64,000 nt of DNA from Leptolyngbya iicbica LK (GCF_004212215.1 NZ_QVFV01000002.1:483627-547626), one strand, 5' to 3'. Numbered from the stretch's first letter, positions 45,475 to 54,231 are shown. The notes: generated by a model not told the origin, from the letters alone. Program-made: numbers and translations.

Positions 45475-46797
45475 TTAGTGCGACAGGACGGCGTTTTCTT
45501 GAGGGGGATCGGTCGGCTGATTAGGCACCGTCTTTTTGATCAGCGAAATGCCAAACAACGTTTTCAGGCCCAGCCGCTCGAACCAGGGGACGGCAGACCC
45601 AAAGCGCATTTTGGCTAAGTAATAAATCTCAAAGGCTTGTTTGGCCCAGGGCACCCACCGCCCGCGCAGGGTGAAAGAGCGATCGTAATGCCCGGTCGCC
45701 GGATCCGGCAGCACAGGATTCGCCATAAAGACCAGGCCATCATGGCCAAATTCTGCAAAGCACACCGCACCGAGGGTGGCTTTCACCGGAGCGGATTTAA
45801 TCACCCCTAATTCGCGGGCAATATTGTGCGCCACTGCCATGCCCATGCCTTCCGCCATTTCGCCACTCTTGGGCAGACCAATGGGCACTGATGTGACGTC
45901 GGGTTGGGCCAAGTGCGAAGCGACCCCTAACGAATAGATATTGGCAAAGTCAGGATGCTGTTGAGTGGGCAGCATGGGCACAAAGCCTTTGTCGTTGGTC
46001 AAGCCCGGGACATCGCGCAAAAACTGCGCGCCATAAAACGCGGGCAACACCATAGAAAACTGGAAGGGCAGGCGTTGACCATCAGCCAAAATCATCGTTG
46101 CTGGTTCCACTCGGGCGATCGCCGCATTTTCGACAAATTGAATATCCTTTTCGGCCAGCAGCTTGGCGATGACGGTGTGGGCGTTGTGGACATCGCGCAC
46201 TCCCAAATGACCGATGTAAGGTTCCGGCGTGACAATTGTGATCGGGACGCGATCGCGCAAATTCCGCTTCCGCAGCTCATGATCAACGGTCAGCGCAAAC
46301 TCATACAGTGGCCCAAAACAGCCCGCCCCCGGTGCGGCACCAACCACGACTGGCCCAGGATTTTCTAATAGCGCTTCCCAAGCGGCCTTGGCCTCTTCCA
46401 CATGGTGCGGATTGCAGACGGAGTGGGTATACCCCGTCTCTGGCCCCAGTCCTGGCACTAAGTCAGTGGCCAATTGTGGCCCAGTGGCGATGACCAAATA
46501 GTCGTAATCGAGGGTTTGGTCCCCCGCAGTGATGGCTTGCTGCTGCGGATCGAGATGGGTCGCTTTACCGTGCACGAAGCGAATGCCTTTGGGTGGCACG
46601 ATTTCGTGCAAGTCCAACTGCACATCTGACAGGGACTTGTGGCCAAACATGACCGCAATCAACCCCGGCGTGAACGTGAACTGATCTTTATCCGAGATCA
46701 GCGTGACTGTGTGCTTGCCCTTAGACAACAGATGTTGCAGCTCATAGGCCGTTGACAAGCCCCCTAAGCCCGCGCCGACTACCACCACATGGGCCAT
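45475..46797 (-). CDS. Sulfide:quinone oxidoreductase-like flavoprotein
   Basis: The protein has 440 aa, a pyridine-nucleotide-disulphide-type flavoprotein of the SQR group. VVVVGAGLGGLSTAYEL binds FAD and LVIATGPQLATDLVPGLG is the second nucleotide motif. Three cysteines lie at residues 128 (SVCNPHH), 160 (GAGCFGPLYEF) and 346 (GAVCFAEFG), the same spacing as the three conserved catalytic cysteines of bacterial SQR. A C-terminal amphipathic region (WAKQAFEIYYLAKMRFG) probably attaches it to the membrane, delivering electrons to quinone. ATG at 46797 has GAGG upstream. The divergent transporter gene starts 344 bp away. Function in sulfide oxidation or detoxification is likely, not proven. Confidence 0.88.
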   Translation of the reverse strand: MAHVVVVGAGLGGLSTAYELQHLLSKGKHTVTLISDKDQFTFTPGLIAVMFGHKSLSDVQLDLHEIVPPKGIRFVHGKATHLDPQQQAITAGDQTLDYDYLVIATGPQLATDLVPGLGPETGYTHSVCNPHHVEEAKAAWEALLENPGPVVVGAAPGAGCFGPLYEFALTVDHELRKRNLRDRVPITIVTPEPYIGHLGVRDVHNAHTVIAKLLAEKDIQFVENAAIARVEPATMILADGQRLPFQFSMVLPAFYGAQFLRDVPGLTNDKGFVPMLPTQQHPDFANIYSLGVASHLAQPDVTSVPIGLPKSGEMAEGMGMAVAHNIARELGVIKSAPVKATLGAVCFAEFGHDGLVFMANPVLPDPATGHYDRSFTLRGRWVPWAKQAFEIYYLAKMRFGSAVPWFERLGLKTLFGISLIKKTVPNQPTDPPQENAVLSH

Positions 46798-47141
46798 GAA
46801 AATTACCTCTGCTAAACAATGACTGGAATGCTCTGATGCTCCCTGTTGAGGCCAATGGCCGAGCTAGCAACCGATTGCCCGCCCACAACTACTCAAAAAC
46901 AGGGATTTTACTAAAACGCTTTACAACTAATCAGTTATACATTCATAATAGTGCCGCATGAATGTTTGTCAATGGTCTCGATTAAGTTTCCTATCGGTGA
47001 ATCGCAGGCTCAATGCTACGCCCTGGTGAAGCGGGTCGTGCCGTTTCTGAATGTCCTCGTGTCGTCGGGGCTGGGATGAGGAGAGTCGATGCAGACAAGC
47101 AGTTGGCATCTTGATTAATTTGCACGCAAGGATGAAAGCGT
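46798..47141. other. Divergent control region
   Basis: The 344-bp region between the SQR and transporter genes. It holds the promoter and inverted repeat described next. No small gene such as a separate ArsR regulator is found inside; frames on both strands are short or shadow. Confidence 0.5.
46920..46965. promoter_or_regulatory. Promoter with overlapping inverted repeat
   Basis: The perfect inverted repeat ACATTCAT (46939-46946) and ATGAATGT (46958-46965), 11 bp apart, is overlapped by a plus-strand promoter: TTTACA (46920-46925) and CATAAT (46944-46949), 18 bp apart. Its centre is about 155 bp before SQR and 190 bp before the transporter. The location and symmetry fit a dimeric repressor such as an ArsR/SmtB protein. 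The regulator gene is not in the window. Confidence 0.55.
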
Positions 47142-48134
47142 ATGTGGACTGTCATTGCCTGGCTAAAGAAGAATTTGGTCTGGTCAATTCCAATATTTAT
47201 GGTGGCGGGTTTGGTGTTTGGCGCGATCGCGAACCCAGCGTTTCTCAAGGCCACCATCATTCCCCTCACCTTTTTGATGGTTTATCCGATGATGATTAAC
47301 CTGCAGGTGCAGAAGGTCTTTTCGGGGGGCGATACCAAGGTGCAACTGGTCACACAGTTCATTAACTTTGCGGTGATTCCCTTTGTGGCGTTTGGGTTGG
47401 CCCAGCTTTTCTTTAGCGATCGCCCCCTAGTGGCGTTGGGCTTGCTATTGGCCTCGCTCTTGCCTACCAGCGGCATGACCATTTCTTGGACGGGCTTTGC
47501 CAAGGGCAATATCAGCGCTGCCGTCAAAATGACGGTGATTGGCCTGATTTTGGGCTCCCTGGCGACGCCGTTTTATGCCAAGTGGCTGATGGGGACGGTG
47601 GTCGAGATCCCCATGGCCGAGGTGTTTAAGCAAATTGTGATTATCGTCTTCTTGCCGTTAATTTTGGGCGTGGTGACGCGGATGGTGTTGATTGCTCAGG
47701 TCGGTCAGGCCAAGTACAACAAAAATTTGAAGCACAAGTTTCCCGCGTTTTCCACCCTGGGCGTGTTGGGGATTGTCTTTGTCGCCATGGCGCTGAAGGC
47801 CAAAGACATTTTGTCGAACCCCATGATGTTGTTGTCGTTCCTGGTGCCGTTGGCGATTCTCTACACCATCAACTTTGTGCTGAGTACGGTGGTGGGCAAA
47901 CTGGCCTTCAATCGGGGGGATGCGATCGCGCTGGTGTACGGCACGGTCATGCGTAACCTGTCTATTGCGTTGGCGATCGCCATGACCGCCTTTGGCAAAG
48001 AAGCCGGGTCGGAAATCGCCATTATCATCGCCATGGCTTACATCATTCAGGTGCAGGCAGCGGCCTGGTATGTCAAATTCACCGATCGCTTGTTTGGGGA
48101 AGCGCCCACCGAACTGCTCGGGTCAGAGACTTAA
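47142..48134 (+). CDS. ACR3/SBF-family transporter without cysteine
   Basis: The protein has 330 aa with about ten membrane spans and belongs to the sodium/bile-acid symporter superfamily (SBF/ACR3). The equivalent of the ACR3 motif with essential Cys reads LLPTSGMTISWTGFAKGN, with no Cys; in fact the whole protein contains no cysteine. TVMRNLSIALAIAMTAFG is the second conserved motif. ACR3 proteins need that Cys for arsenite export, so this one more likely moves another anion or sulfur compound. ATG at 47142 follows AAGGA by about 10 nt. It is divergent from the SQR-like gene. Confidence 0.85.
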   Translation: MWTVIAWLKKNLVWSIPIFMVAGLVFGAIANPAFLKATIIPLTFLMVYPMMINLQVQKVFSGGDTKVQLVTQFINFAVIPFVAFGLAQLFFSDRPLVALGLLLASLLPTSGMTISWTGFAKGNISAAVKMTVIGLILGSLATPFYAKWLMGTVVEIPMAEVFKQIVIIVFLPLILGVVTRMVLIAQVGQAKYNKNLKHKFPAFSTLGVLGIVFVAMALKAKDILSNPMMLLSFLVPLAILYTINFVLSTVVGKLAFNRGDAIALVYGTVMRNLSIALAIAMTAFGKEAGSEIAIIIAMAYIIQVQAAAWYVKFTDRLFGEAPTELLGSET

Positions 48135-48171
48135 ATCGTCATGGTCAAACTAGGTTTGACTGGGCCAACCT

Positions 48172-48293
48172 CACCTAACCTCTCCTTGGCAAGGAGAGGA
48201 ACCGGAGCCCAAAACAGCTATCGGTGAAGCCCAAAGCCAGCGTGTCGATAAACCTCTCCTTGGCAAGGAGAGGTGCCGCAGGCGGTGAGGTTT
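48172..48293. repeat. Composite palindromic repeat, copy 1
   Basis: Two copies of CCTCTCCTTG-g-CAAGGAGAGG (48179-48199 and 48253-48273) flank a 50-bp spacer, with GGAACCGGAGCCC on the first and GTGCCGCAGGCGGTGAGGTTT on the second. An inverted counterpart lies at 63802-63908. No ORF inside. It is in the gap between the transporter and the convergent mrp gene. Confidence 0.8.
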
Positions 48294-48372
48294 CTCCAAA
48301 CGTTGAAACGCTACGCCTGAAGCTGGATGACGTTCTTCGTATTCCGGCAAGCGGGTATCGTGAAGCCGTCCG

Positions 48373-49440
48373 TTAGGAGGCTAGCGCGGCGACGGAGACT
48401 TTGCCCGCAACGGACTTGGCAATCTCAACGAGTGCCTTGGCCGAGGCGCTTTCCGGCGACTGCACCACAATGGGGATGCCGCGATCGCCCCCTTCCCGCA
48501 CGTCCATTTCCAGGGGCACACAGCCAATCAGCGGCACTCCCAGTTCTTGAGCCGCTTTTTCGCCGCCGCCGGAGCCAAAGATGTCGTATTGCTTGTCGGG
48601 CATGTCTGGCGGAATGAAATAGCTCATATTTTCCACAATGCCAATTACGGGCACTTTGAGCTGTTGGAACATCTTTAAGCCGCGTCGGGCATCGGATAAA
48701 GCCACATTTTGCGGTGTGGTGACAATCACTGCACCCGCCATGGGGACAGCTTGGGCCAGGGTCAGTTGGGCATCGCCGGTGCCCGGTGGCAGATCCACCA
48801 CGAGATAATCGAGTTCGCCCCAGGTGACCTGATACAGAAACTGGCGAATGACACCATTCAACATGGGGCCACGCCAGATCACGGGCTGGTCGCGATCGAT
48901 CAAAAAGCCCATGGACACCATCTTGACGCCGTGGTTAAAGGCGGGTTCCAGCACTTCGCCCTGCGCCCCTTGCTGCACCACCACGTTGGCGCTTTCGAGG
49001 CCCAACATGGTCGGGGCGTTGGGGCCATAGATATCCGCGTCGATCAGGCCCACTTTGGCCCCAACCTGAGCGAGCGCGACGGCCAGGTTCACCGCGACGG
49101 TGCTTTTGCCCACACCGCCCTTGCCGCTGGAGACCGCGATGATATTTTTGACCCCCTCGATGCCTTGGCGATCGGGCAAGGATTTTTGCTGGGGGGTTTC
49201 GGCGGTGACCTCCACATTCACCGACTTCACGCCAGGTAAGGTGCGCACCGCTTTTTCGCAGTCTTCAACAATGAACTCGCGCAAGGGGCAGGCGGGGGTG
49301 GTGAGCACTAGAGTGAAACTCACGTCGCCGTCGTTGACCGCCACATTGCGGATCATGTTCAGCTCGACCAGACTCTTTTGGAGTTCGGGGTCTTGCACCG
49401 GGCGCAGCACTTGCAGAATGGAGGGGACATCCAAAGTCAT
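48373..49440 (-). CDS. mrp: Mrp/NBP35-type iron-sulfur carrier ATPase
   Basis: The protein has 355 aa. An N-terminal MIP18/DUF59 domain (about 1-90, with PVQDPELQKSLVELNMIRNV) is followed by a P-loop ATPase: AVSSGKGGVGKSTVAVNLAV (Walker A with deviant Lys), GLIDADIYGPNAPTML, YLVVDLPPGTGDAQLTLAQ. It is known to bind and transfer Fe-S clusters; the CxxC motif typical of some Mrp proteins is not evident here. MIP18+ApbC fusion is the common bacterial form. Lies between transporter and antiporter genes; no Fe-S assembly neighbours. Confidence 0.93.
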   Translation of the reverse strand: MTLDVPSILQVLRPVQDPELQKSLVELNMIRNVAVNDGDVSFTLVLTTPACPLREFIVEDCEKAVRTLPGVKSVNVEVTAETPQQKSLPDRQGIEGVKNIIAVSSGKGGVGKSTVAVNLAVALAQVGAKVGLIDADIYGPNAPTMLGLESANVVVQQGAQGEVLEPAFNHGVKMVSMGFLIDRDQPVIWRGPMLNGVIRQFLYQVTWGELDYLVVDLPPGTGDAQLTLAQAVPMAGAVIVTTPQNVALSDARRGLKMFQQLKVPVIGIVENMSYFIPPDMPDKQYDIFGSGGGEKAAQELGVPLIGCVPLEMDVREGGDRGIPIVVQSPESASAKALVEIAKSVAGKVSVAALAS

Positions 49441-49599
49441 AATGATGGGTTCTGTTAAAGCAGCAGGAATATCGCTTGATTAAGTCGCTTATCCCTTCAT
49501 CTTAAAGGGTTGGCGGTCACCCCAACGGGGAAAGTCGGTCAGTCTGGCTGAACAATTTTGCATACACCGCATAGAGTTTGGCGGGGCTGCCATGAATGA

Positions 49600-49626
49600 G
49601 CATTGCGCTGCGCTCATGCGCCCTAC
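49600..49626. repeat. Degenerate dispersed repeat, copy 2
   Basis: CATTGCGCTGCGCTCATGCG plus CCCTAC, similar to the sequence at 44156-44183. It touches the stop codon of the antiporter gene, suggesting insertion just behind that reading frame. Confidence 0.5.
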
Positions 49627-51686
49627 TAGGAATGGGGTTCGCCAAAGAGGACGACGGAGCAGGGAATGTCATCCATGACCCGATGGGTGACATCGCTGAC
49701 GGCTAAACCCGCCGCCGTGCGCCGTCGCATCGATCGCAAAATTACGAGATCGACATGGCGGGCGGCGGTCAAAATGACCGTAGCCGGATCATCGTGGCGG
49801 ATGCATTTGATGCCGTACTCGACCGGATCGCCCTCAGCCATCACGGCGTGCAATTGGTCTTTGAAGTGTTGCAGGTCGTCAGCGGAATGGGTGCGATCGC
49901 TGACGTGTAGCAGCGTAATGGAAGCCTCGTGAGTAGCCGCAAACACCTGTCCAAACCGGATGGTGTGAATCGTTTGCGGAGTCATGATCTTGACGGGAAT
50001 CAGGATCCGTTTCAAGTCAATGGGCGCTTTCTTTAACCGGGTCACCGCCACCGGGCAGTGCGAGGCCCAAAATACATTGTCGATAATGCTGCCCAGCAGG
50101 CGAGCGCGTAATCCCTCGGTTTGGCTGCGGCCCATCACCACCAACTGGGCATGGTGTTCGCGGGCCGTACGGCTAATGCCGTCGGCCAGATCGTCGTCAA
50201 TGCGGATTTGGGGCCGGGCTTCGGTGCCGACGGCTTCACTAATGGCTTGGGCGGCGTCTAAGAGTTTTTGGTGGTGGTTCAAGGCCATGAGCAATTTCGG
50301 GTCATCCATATGGGCATGGGCTGGGGCGATCGCCAGCGGCACGATATACCCTTTTTCATGGCGAGCGATGAAGGAGGCCATCTCAATCAAATAGCGCTGC
50401 GTGGCGGGATTCGATAGCGGCACGACCACGACAAACGGCTTTTGCGGTGTTCCTTCGGTGGTGAGCCAGTCATCGGCCAGGCTGTCTTCGGCGACGAGTG
50501 GCCCAGCGGGCAGCGGCAATTGGCTGGCAAAGCGACTGGTGGTCGTGGAACCCAACAGAGACGTGACCAGCATCAGCACAATCACCGCATTAAACACGGG
50601 CGCGGTAATCAGCCCCACCTGCAAGCCCACAAGCGCGGCGGCCAATGTGGCTGCTACCTGGGGCAGAGACAGGGACCACATGGTTAAGATTTGGATGCGG
50701 CTATAGCGAAACCAGAGGCCCGCGATCGCTGCCGCCAAAAACTTGGTCAGTATCAGCGTCAGCACAATGCCGACAGTCAACCCGAGGCGATCGGTCAGCG
50801 CTTCTAGAAATACCGGGACATCGAGCAGCAGCCCCATGCAGACGAAAAAGAAGGGGATGAAGAGCACACTGCCAAAAAATTCCACCTTTTCTTTCACGGG
50901 GCCATCGCCCACCACACCGTTGACAGCTAAGCCTGCGAGAAACGCCCCGACGACTTTATCGACGTTGACCATCTGCGCCCCGACGGCGGCCAAAAATACC
51001 GCCAGCAGGACGAACAAAAATTGGTTGCCCTGTTCACTCCCGGTACGGCGAAAATACAGCCGACCGGCCCAGTCCAGCCCAAACAGCACGGCGGCGGCGT
51101 AAGCCCCCAAGCCCACCAGTTGCAGCGTTAATGACCAAGGCGAAAAGTCGCCCCCCTGCAGCGATACGCATACCGCCAACACCAGCAAAGCCGCAATATC
51201 GGTAAAAATCGTCGCGCCGACGGTGACGGTGACGGACTCGTCGCGGGTGACCCCCAGCCGCATGACGATGGGGTACGCCAGCAGAGTGTGAGACGCCATG
51301 AGCGAACCGATGAGCACCGCCGAAACCCAGCCAAAGCCCGTCCAACGGCCCAACAAAATGCCGCCGATTAAGGGAATGGCAAAAGTCAGCCCCCCAAAGG
51401 TCATCGCGCGATCGCGGTTGCGGCTAAATTCCCTCAGGTCAATTTCTAGCGCTGCGACGAACATGAGATAAACCTTGCCAATATCAGCAAAGAGCTTCTC
51501 AATTTCGCCTGCCGGATCGAGCAAACCCAATCCGCTGGGGCCCAGCAATACCCCCGCCAACAACAGCCCCACCAACCCTGGCAACCGCACCCGCTCAAAC
51601 AATGGTGGCAAAGTGAGGCTCACCATCAATAACGTGGTGAAGGCCATTAGGGGATTATCAATCACCAATTCCCGAATCCCATCCAC
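49626..51686 (-). CDS. CPA2 cation/proton antiporter with universal-stress domains
   Basis: The protein has 686 aa. The first 400 aa are a Na+/H+ exchanger (CPA2) domain of about 12 spans: PPLFERVRLPGLVGLLLAG, LGPSGLGLLDPAGEIEKL, TDIAALLVLAVCVSLQ, VGAFLAGLAVNGVV. After a linker two USP-like segments follow (about 425-555 and 570-685; QLVVMGRSQTEGLRARLLGS and DLVILRSMRRRT). USP domains bind ATP and may gate transport. The start is set at the GTG at 51686, since AAGGAG lies 8 nt before it; the GTG at 51704 would place that ribosome site inside the gene. Confidence 0.88.
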   Translation of the reverse strand: MDGIRELVIDNPLMAFTTLLMVSLTLPPLFERVRLPGLVGLLLAGVLLGPSGLGLLDPAGEIEKLFADIGKVYLMFVAALEIDLREFSRNRDRAMTFGGLTFAIPLIGGILLGRWTGFGWVSAVLIGSLMASHTLLAYPIVMRLGVTRDESVTVTVGATIFTDIAALLVLAVCVSLQGGDFSPWSLTLQLVGLGAYAAAVLFGLDWAGRLYFRRTGSEQGNQFLFVLLAVFLAAVGAQMVNVDKVVGAFLAGLAVNGVVGDGPVKEKVEFFGSVLFIPFFFVCMGLLLDVPVFLEALTDRLGLTVGIVLTLILTKFLAAAIAGLWFRYSRIQILTMWSLSLPQVAATLAAALVGLQVGLITAPVFNAVIVLMLVTSLLGSTTTSRFASQLPLPAGPLVAEDSLADDWLTTEGTPQKPFVVVVPLSNPATQRYLIEMASFIARHEKGYIVPLAIAPAHAHMDDPKLLMALNHHQKLLDAAQAISEAVGTEARPQIRIDDDLADGISRTAREHHAQLVVMGRSQTEGLRARLLGSIIDNVFWASHCPVAVTRLKKAPIDLKRILIPVKIMTPQTIHTIRFGQVFAATHEASITLLHVSDRTHSADDLQHFKDQLHAVMAEGDPVEYGIKCIRHDDPATVILTAARHVDLVILRSMRRRTAAGLAVSDVTHRVMDDIPCSVVLFGEPHS

Positions 51687-51704
51687 GGCAGCATCTCCTT
51701 GCAC

Positions 51705-51895
51705 CTACGACAGTCATCAGGCTGTCACACATCTGGTTTTATTATCAGCGAGTCATGACCCGGCAACAGTCGTGACTGCATGAGTGAACTGGCGGCATCA
51801 GTCTAATCAACAGGGGTTGGGTAAAACGCTCAACACTCTCGCCGTTGGGCTGAGGCTAACTAGACATAGAGCGCGATCGCTCATGCTCTATCAAC
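51705..51895. other. Intergenic region
   Basis: Upstream of the antiporter; no gene seen. Likely holds its promoter. Confidence 0.4.
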
Positions 51896-51925
51896 AAAAA
51901 GTGGGTAGGACAGTGCCCTACCCAC
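51896..51925 (-). terminator. Terminator of the NDH-1MS operon
   Basis: A 9-bp stem (51901-51909 with 51917-51925) and 7-nt loop is followed on the minus strand by TTTTT (A-run at 51896-51900). It lies 250 bp past the stop of cupS and is the first terminator found after that gene. Confidence 0.75.
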
Positions 51926-52171
51926 GGAGATACAGGAGTTTTTAAGGAGATAACGACTTCAGCCAGATCCCAGTTTCTAGCGCGTTTTCAAGCAATCACA
52001 CCCAAAAGAGTATTTATGCTTTTCTATGACACTTTGGCTAGGGATATAGCCTTGTCTATGTGTTATTTCAACAAAAATGCTTGGATTTGGCAAGTTTAGA
52101 AGCATTAAACTTTTTATGGTTGCCATTGACTGATGCGCCATTGCCCGGCTTTTCCCATCAGACGGTGCCGA
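51926..52171. other. 3' region of the cupS transcript
   Basis: No frame or RNA signature recognised in this AT-rich stretch. Confidence 0.4.
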
Positions 52172-52573
52172 TCATCCCATCAAAATCACGTTGTCGAGGA
52201 CATGAATGATACCGTTGTCGGCCTCAATATCGGCAGCAAGCACCGTGGCATTCTTCACCTCAAACCCTTCAGTGCCATCAATAGGAATGGGTGCCCCTTC
52301 GACGGAGTCAATTTGGCCCATTTTGATCAGCTCGTCTTTGGTGTGTTTGCCTGCCGCCACGTGAAAGGTCAGAATCCGCGCTAGTTGCGGAGGATTTTGC
52401 ACGAGGGTCTGCACGGTGCCAGGGGGCAGCTTGGCAAAGGCGTCGTCGTTGGGGGCAAAAACCGTAAACGGGCCGTCACTTTGTAAGACTTCCACCAGGC
52501 CAGCAGCTTGCACAGCAGCGACCAAGGTAGAAAAGCCTTCAGTATTCACGGCGATATCGACAATAGTGGGCAT
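52172..52573 (-). CDS. cupS: CupS, fasciclin-domain subunit of NDH-1MS
   Basis: The protein has 133 aa and consists of one fasciclin (FAS1) domain: [58 protein letters not shown], and the end [20 protein letters not shown]. CupS, as known from Synechocystis, is a soluble partner of CupA in the low-CO2-induced NDH-1MS complex. Position behind cupA fits. No signal peptide: ATG at 52573 is chosen since the domain starts immediately, and the longer frame has a non-conserved N-terminal tail. Without the operon context a FAS1 protein could not be named, so the symbol rests on position plus family. Confidence 0.88.
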   Translation of the reverse strand: MPTIVDIAVNTEGFSTLVAAVQAAGLVEVLQSDGPFTVFAPNDDAFAKLPPGTVQTLVQNPPQLARILTFHVAAGKHTKDELIKMGQIDSVEGAPIPIDGTEGFEVKNATVLAADIEADNGIIHVLDNVILMG

Positions 52574-52685
52574 GGGTTTAACTCCTGCTGGGAGAGCAAA
52601 GGTGAACGAGAATGGAACATGCGGGAGACGCGATCGCCTCCCAGTCCCCGAGAGCATGACATCCGCGTGTGAGGCCCAGGCTGGC

Positions 52686-52847
52686 CTAGTCCAACTCGAG
52701 GGCAGGGCCTTCGAGCCAGGCGACGTGGATGTCGGGCAGATGGACGGGGATGAGCGGATAGGGCACTTGGGACATGACGGTCAGGCCCGCGATCGCGATC
52801 GCACTCGCGGCAAAAAAGGGATCCAATCGGTCTAATAAGCGTCTCAT
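52686..52847 (-). CDS. 53-aa membrane ORF between cupA and cupS
   Basis: A short frame with ATG at 52847 and TAG at 52686-52688. AGGAAG lies 5 nt before the ATG, a very good ribosome site. Translation: basic start ([11 protein letters not shown]), hydrophobic stretch ([21 protein letters not shown]) long enough for one membrane span, then a short polar C-terminus ([18 protein letters not shown]). The stop is 112 bp before cupS and the start 85 bp after cupA. I do not recognise it. Candidate small membrane subunit or assembly factor of NDH-1MS; this is inference. Confidence 0.65.
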   Translation of the reverse strand: MRRLLDRLDPFFAASAIAIAGLTVMSQVPYPLIPVHLPDIHVAWLEGPALELD

Positions 52848-52932
52848 CGCAACTTCCTAAAACCGTAGTGAAACAGATTCAAAAGTGAACGCAACCAAAA
52901 AACGTTTTTGAACAGCGATCGGCCCCTCAGCC

Positions 52933-54231
52933 CTAGCGATAATCCTGACTTTGGATATCGCGGAGTCGCGCTTCGGGACGCAAAAAGCGGTCCATTTGCG
53001 CTTCAAAGAACTGCCGATTGGCCATGCGGTGGCGGGGATTTGGATCATCCAGCGGATACAAGAGCGCCGTCCTCAGCGCTTGAATCACCGCCGAGGTGAC
53101 GTTGTACATCGATCGCTGGAAGGTTATGCCCAACTGAATCAGCATGTCGTCTTCGCCCCGGCAGTATTGCTGGTAATACTCCAGCAGGTAAGGGGGCAAA
53201 AAGTGGAGCATGTCTTGCATCAGCAGCGTCGGGGGAATGCCCGCACTGCCTACGGGGAAGACATCGGCGTACAGGATGCCGTAGTGGAAATCATTCTGAT
53301 CGGCCGGAACTTGGCCCGCCTGGGCATTGTAGGATTTCGTCCCCCGGAAGGGTGCCGTGCGATAGAAAACTGACTCTACATAGGGGAGGGCCGCTTCGTA
53401 TAGCCAGGTAAAGCCCTTCGATTTGGGAATCAACTCGAAGCATTCATCGCCGATGTAGACATGGTGATAGATGGGGCGACCCGCGACAGCAAAAATGCCA
53501 TTCACCAAAAAGTCCATGGCATCGGGCACGCCCTTAAAGCCGCCTTCGTCATAGATGTCGCTCATTTCGAAGAAGACGGGGGCCATGACTTCCCAAAACA
53601 GGCCCAGGTTGGAGTAGTAGGACAGTTCCCGACATTTTTCGTAGAACATCTCGGGGAACAGCTTGTGCAGCCCCAGCATCAGCGGATTGCGCTTGAAGTA
53701 GGCTTTGATAGCGAGATCGCAGTTCGCCTTGTATTCATCGGTATAGAGGTAGTCGTTGTAGCGGCCGCCCATGTCCTGGTGCCACAGCATCGCCTTCATG
53801 CAGGCTTCGGCAAATTCCATGTTGACGCGATCGTGCCAGAGGTGATGGAAGAGTTTGGGAAGCTTGCGCTTCATTTCCCCTTTTTCCATAAACTCCAGCA
53901 GTTCGGGATGAGCCGTCGCCTCACCGCGCCAGATGCGCAAATCGGCGGTGTCACCCGCGTAGTGGTTGTGCAGATCCAAATATTCCTTGGGCAAGAAGTA
54001 TTTGAATGCCGGGAGCGGATCGAGGAAGACTCGCTCGGCAATGTAGAGCAAATCCCGCCAGTAAAAGTCCATCGGCACGGCGTACGCCTTGTAAATGCCG
54101 ATGATTTGCATCAGGTTTTCTGGCGTGTCGGGCAGCATCGAGCCGCCTGCCTCTAGTCGGTGAATCACATCCGCATGGGGGTGATTGGATGGGGGAATAA
54201 TGCCGGGTTTTTGCGTGAGGGTAGTGGTCAT
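52933..54231 (-). CDS. cupA: CO2 hydration protein CupA (ChpY)
   Basis: The protein has 432 aa and belongs to the ChpX/ChpY (CupB/CupA) family, which, bound to the NdhD3/NdhF3 end of NDH-1MS, hydrates CO2 to bicarbonate coupled to electron flow. Typical stretches are MDFYWRDLLYIAERVFLDPL, FKYFLPKEYLDLHNHYAGD, FHHLWHDRVNMEFAEACM, MGGRYNDYLYTDEYKANCD and FRGTKSYNAQAGQVPADQND. His and Cys residues that may bind zinc occur in these blocks. CupA (not CupB) is called because it is followed by a fasciclin gene and preceded by ndhD3 and ndhF3. It is separated from ndhD3 by an oppositely oriented NUDIX gene and a hairpin repeat. Confidence 0.95.
   Translation of the reverse strand: MTTTLTQKPGIIPPSNHPHADVIHRLEAGGSMLPDTPENLMQIIGIYKAYAVPMDFYWRDLLYIAERVFLDPLPAFKYFLPKEYLDLHNHYAGDTADLRIWRGEATAHPELLEFMEKGEMKRKLPKLFHHLWHDRVNMEFAEACMKAMLWHQDMGGRYNDYLYTDEYKANCDLAIKAYFKRNPLMLGLHKLFPEMFYEKCRELSYYSNLGLFWEVMAPVFFEMSDIYDEGGFKGVPDAMDFLVNGIFAVAGRPIYHHVYIGDECFELIPKSKGFTWLYEAALPYVESVFYRTAPFRGTKSYNAQAGQVPADQNDFHYGILYADVFPVGSAGIPPTLLMQDMLHFLPPYLLEYYQQYCRGEDDMLIQLGITFQRSMYNVTSAVIQALRTALLYPLDDPNPRHRMANRQFFEAQMDRFLRPEARLRDIQSQDYR

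Noticed and set aside
46991..47269. A 92-aa frame in the SQR-transporter gap, considered as a missing ArsR regulator
   Set aside because: No helix-turn-helix or metal-binding Cys motif, and it overlaps the start of the transporter gene on the other strand.
53461..54156. Plus-strand frame of 231 aa within cupA
   Set aside because: Antisense shadow of a well-conserved gene; Val/His/Ile composition typical of reverse translation.
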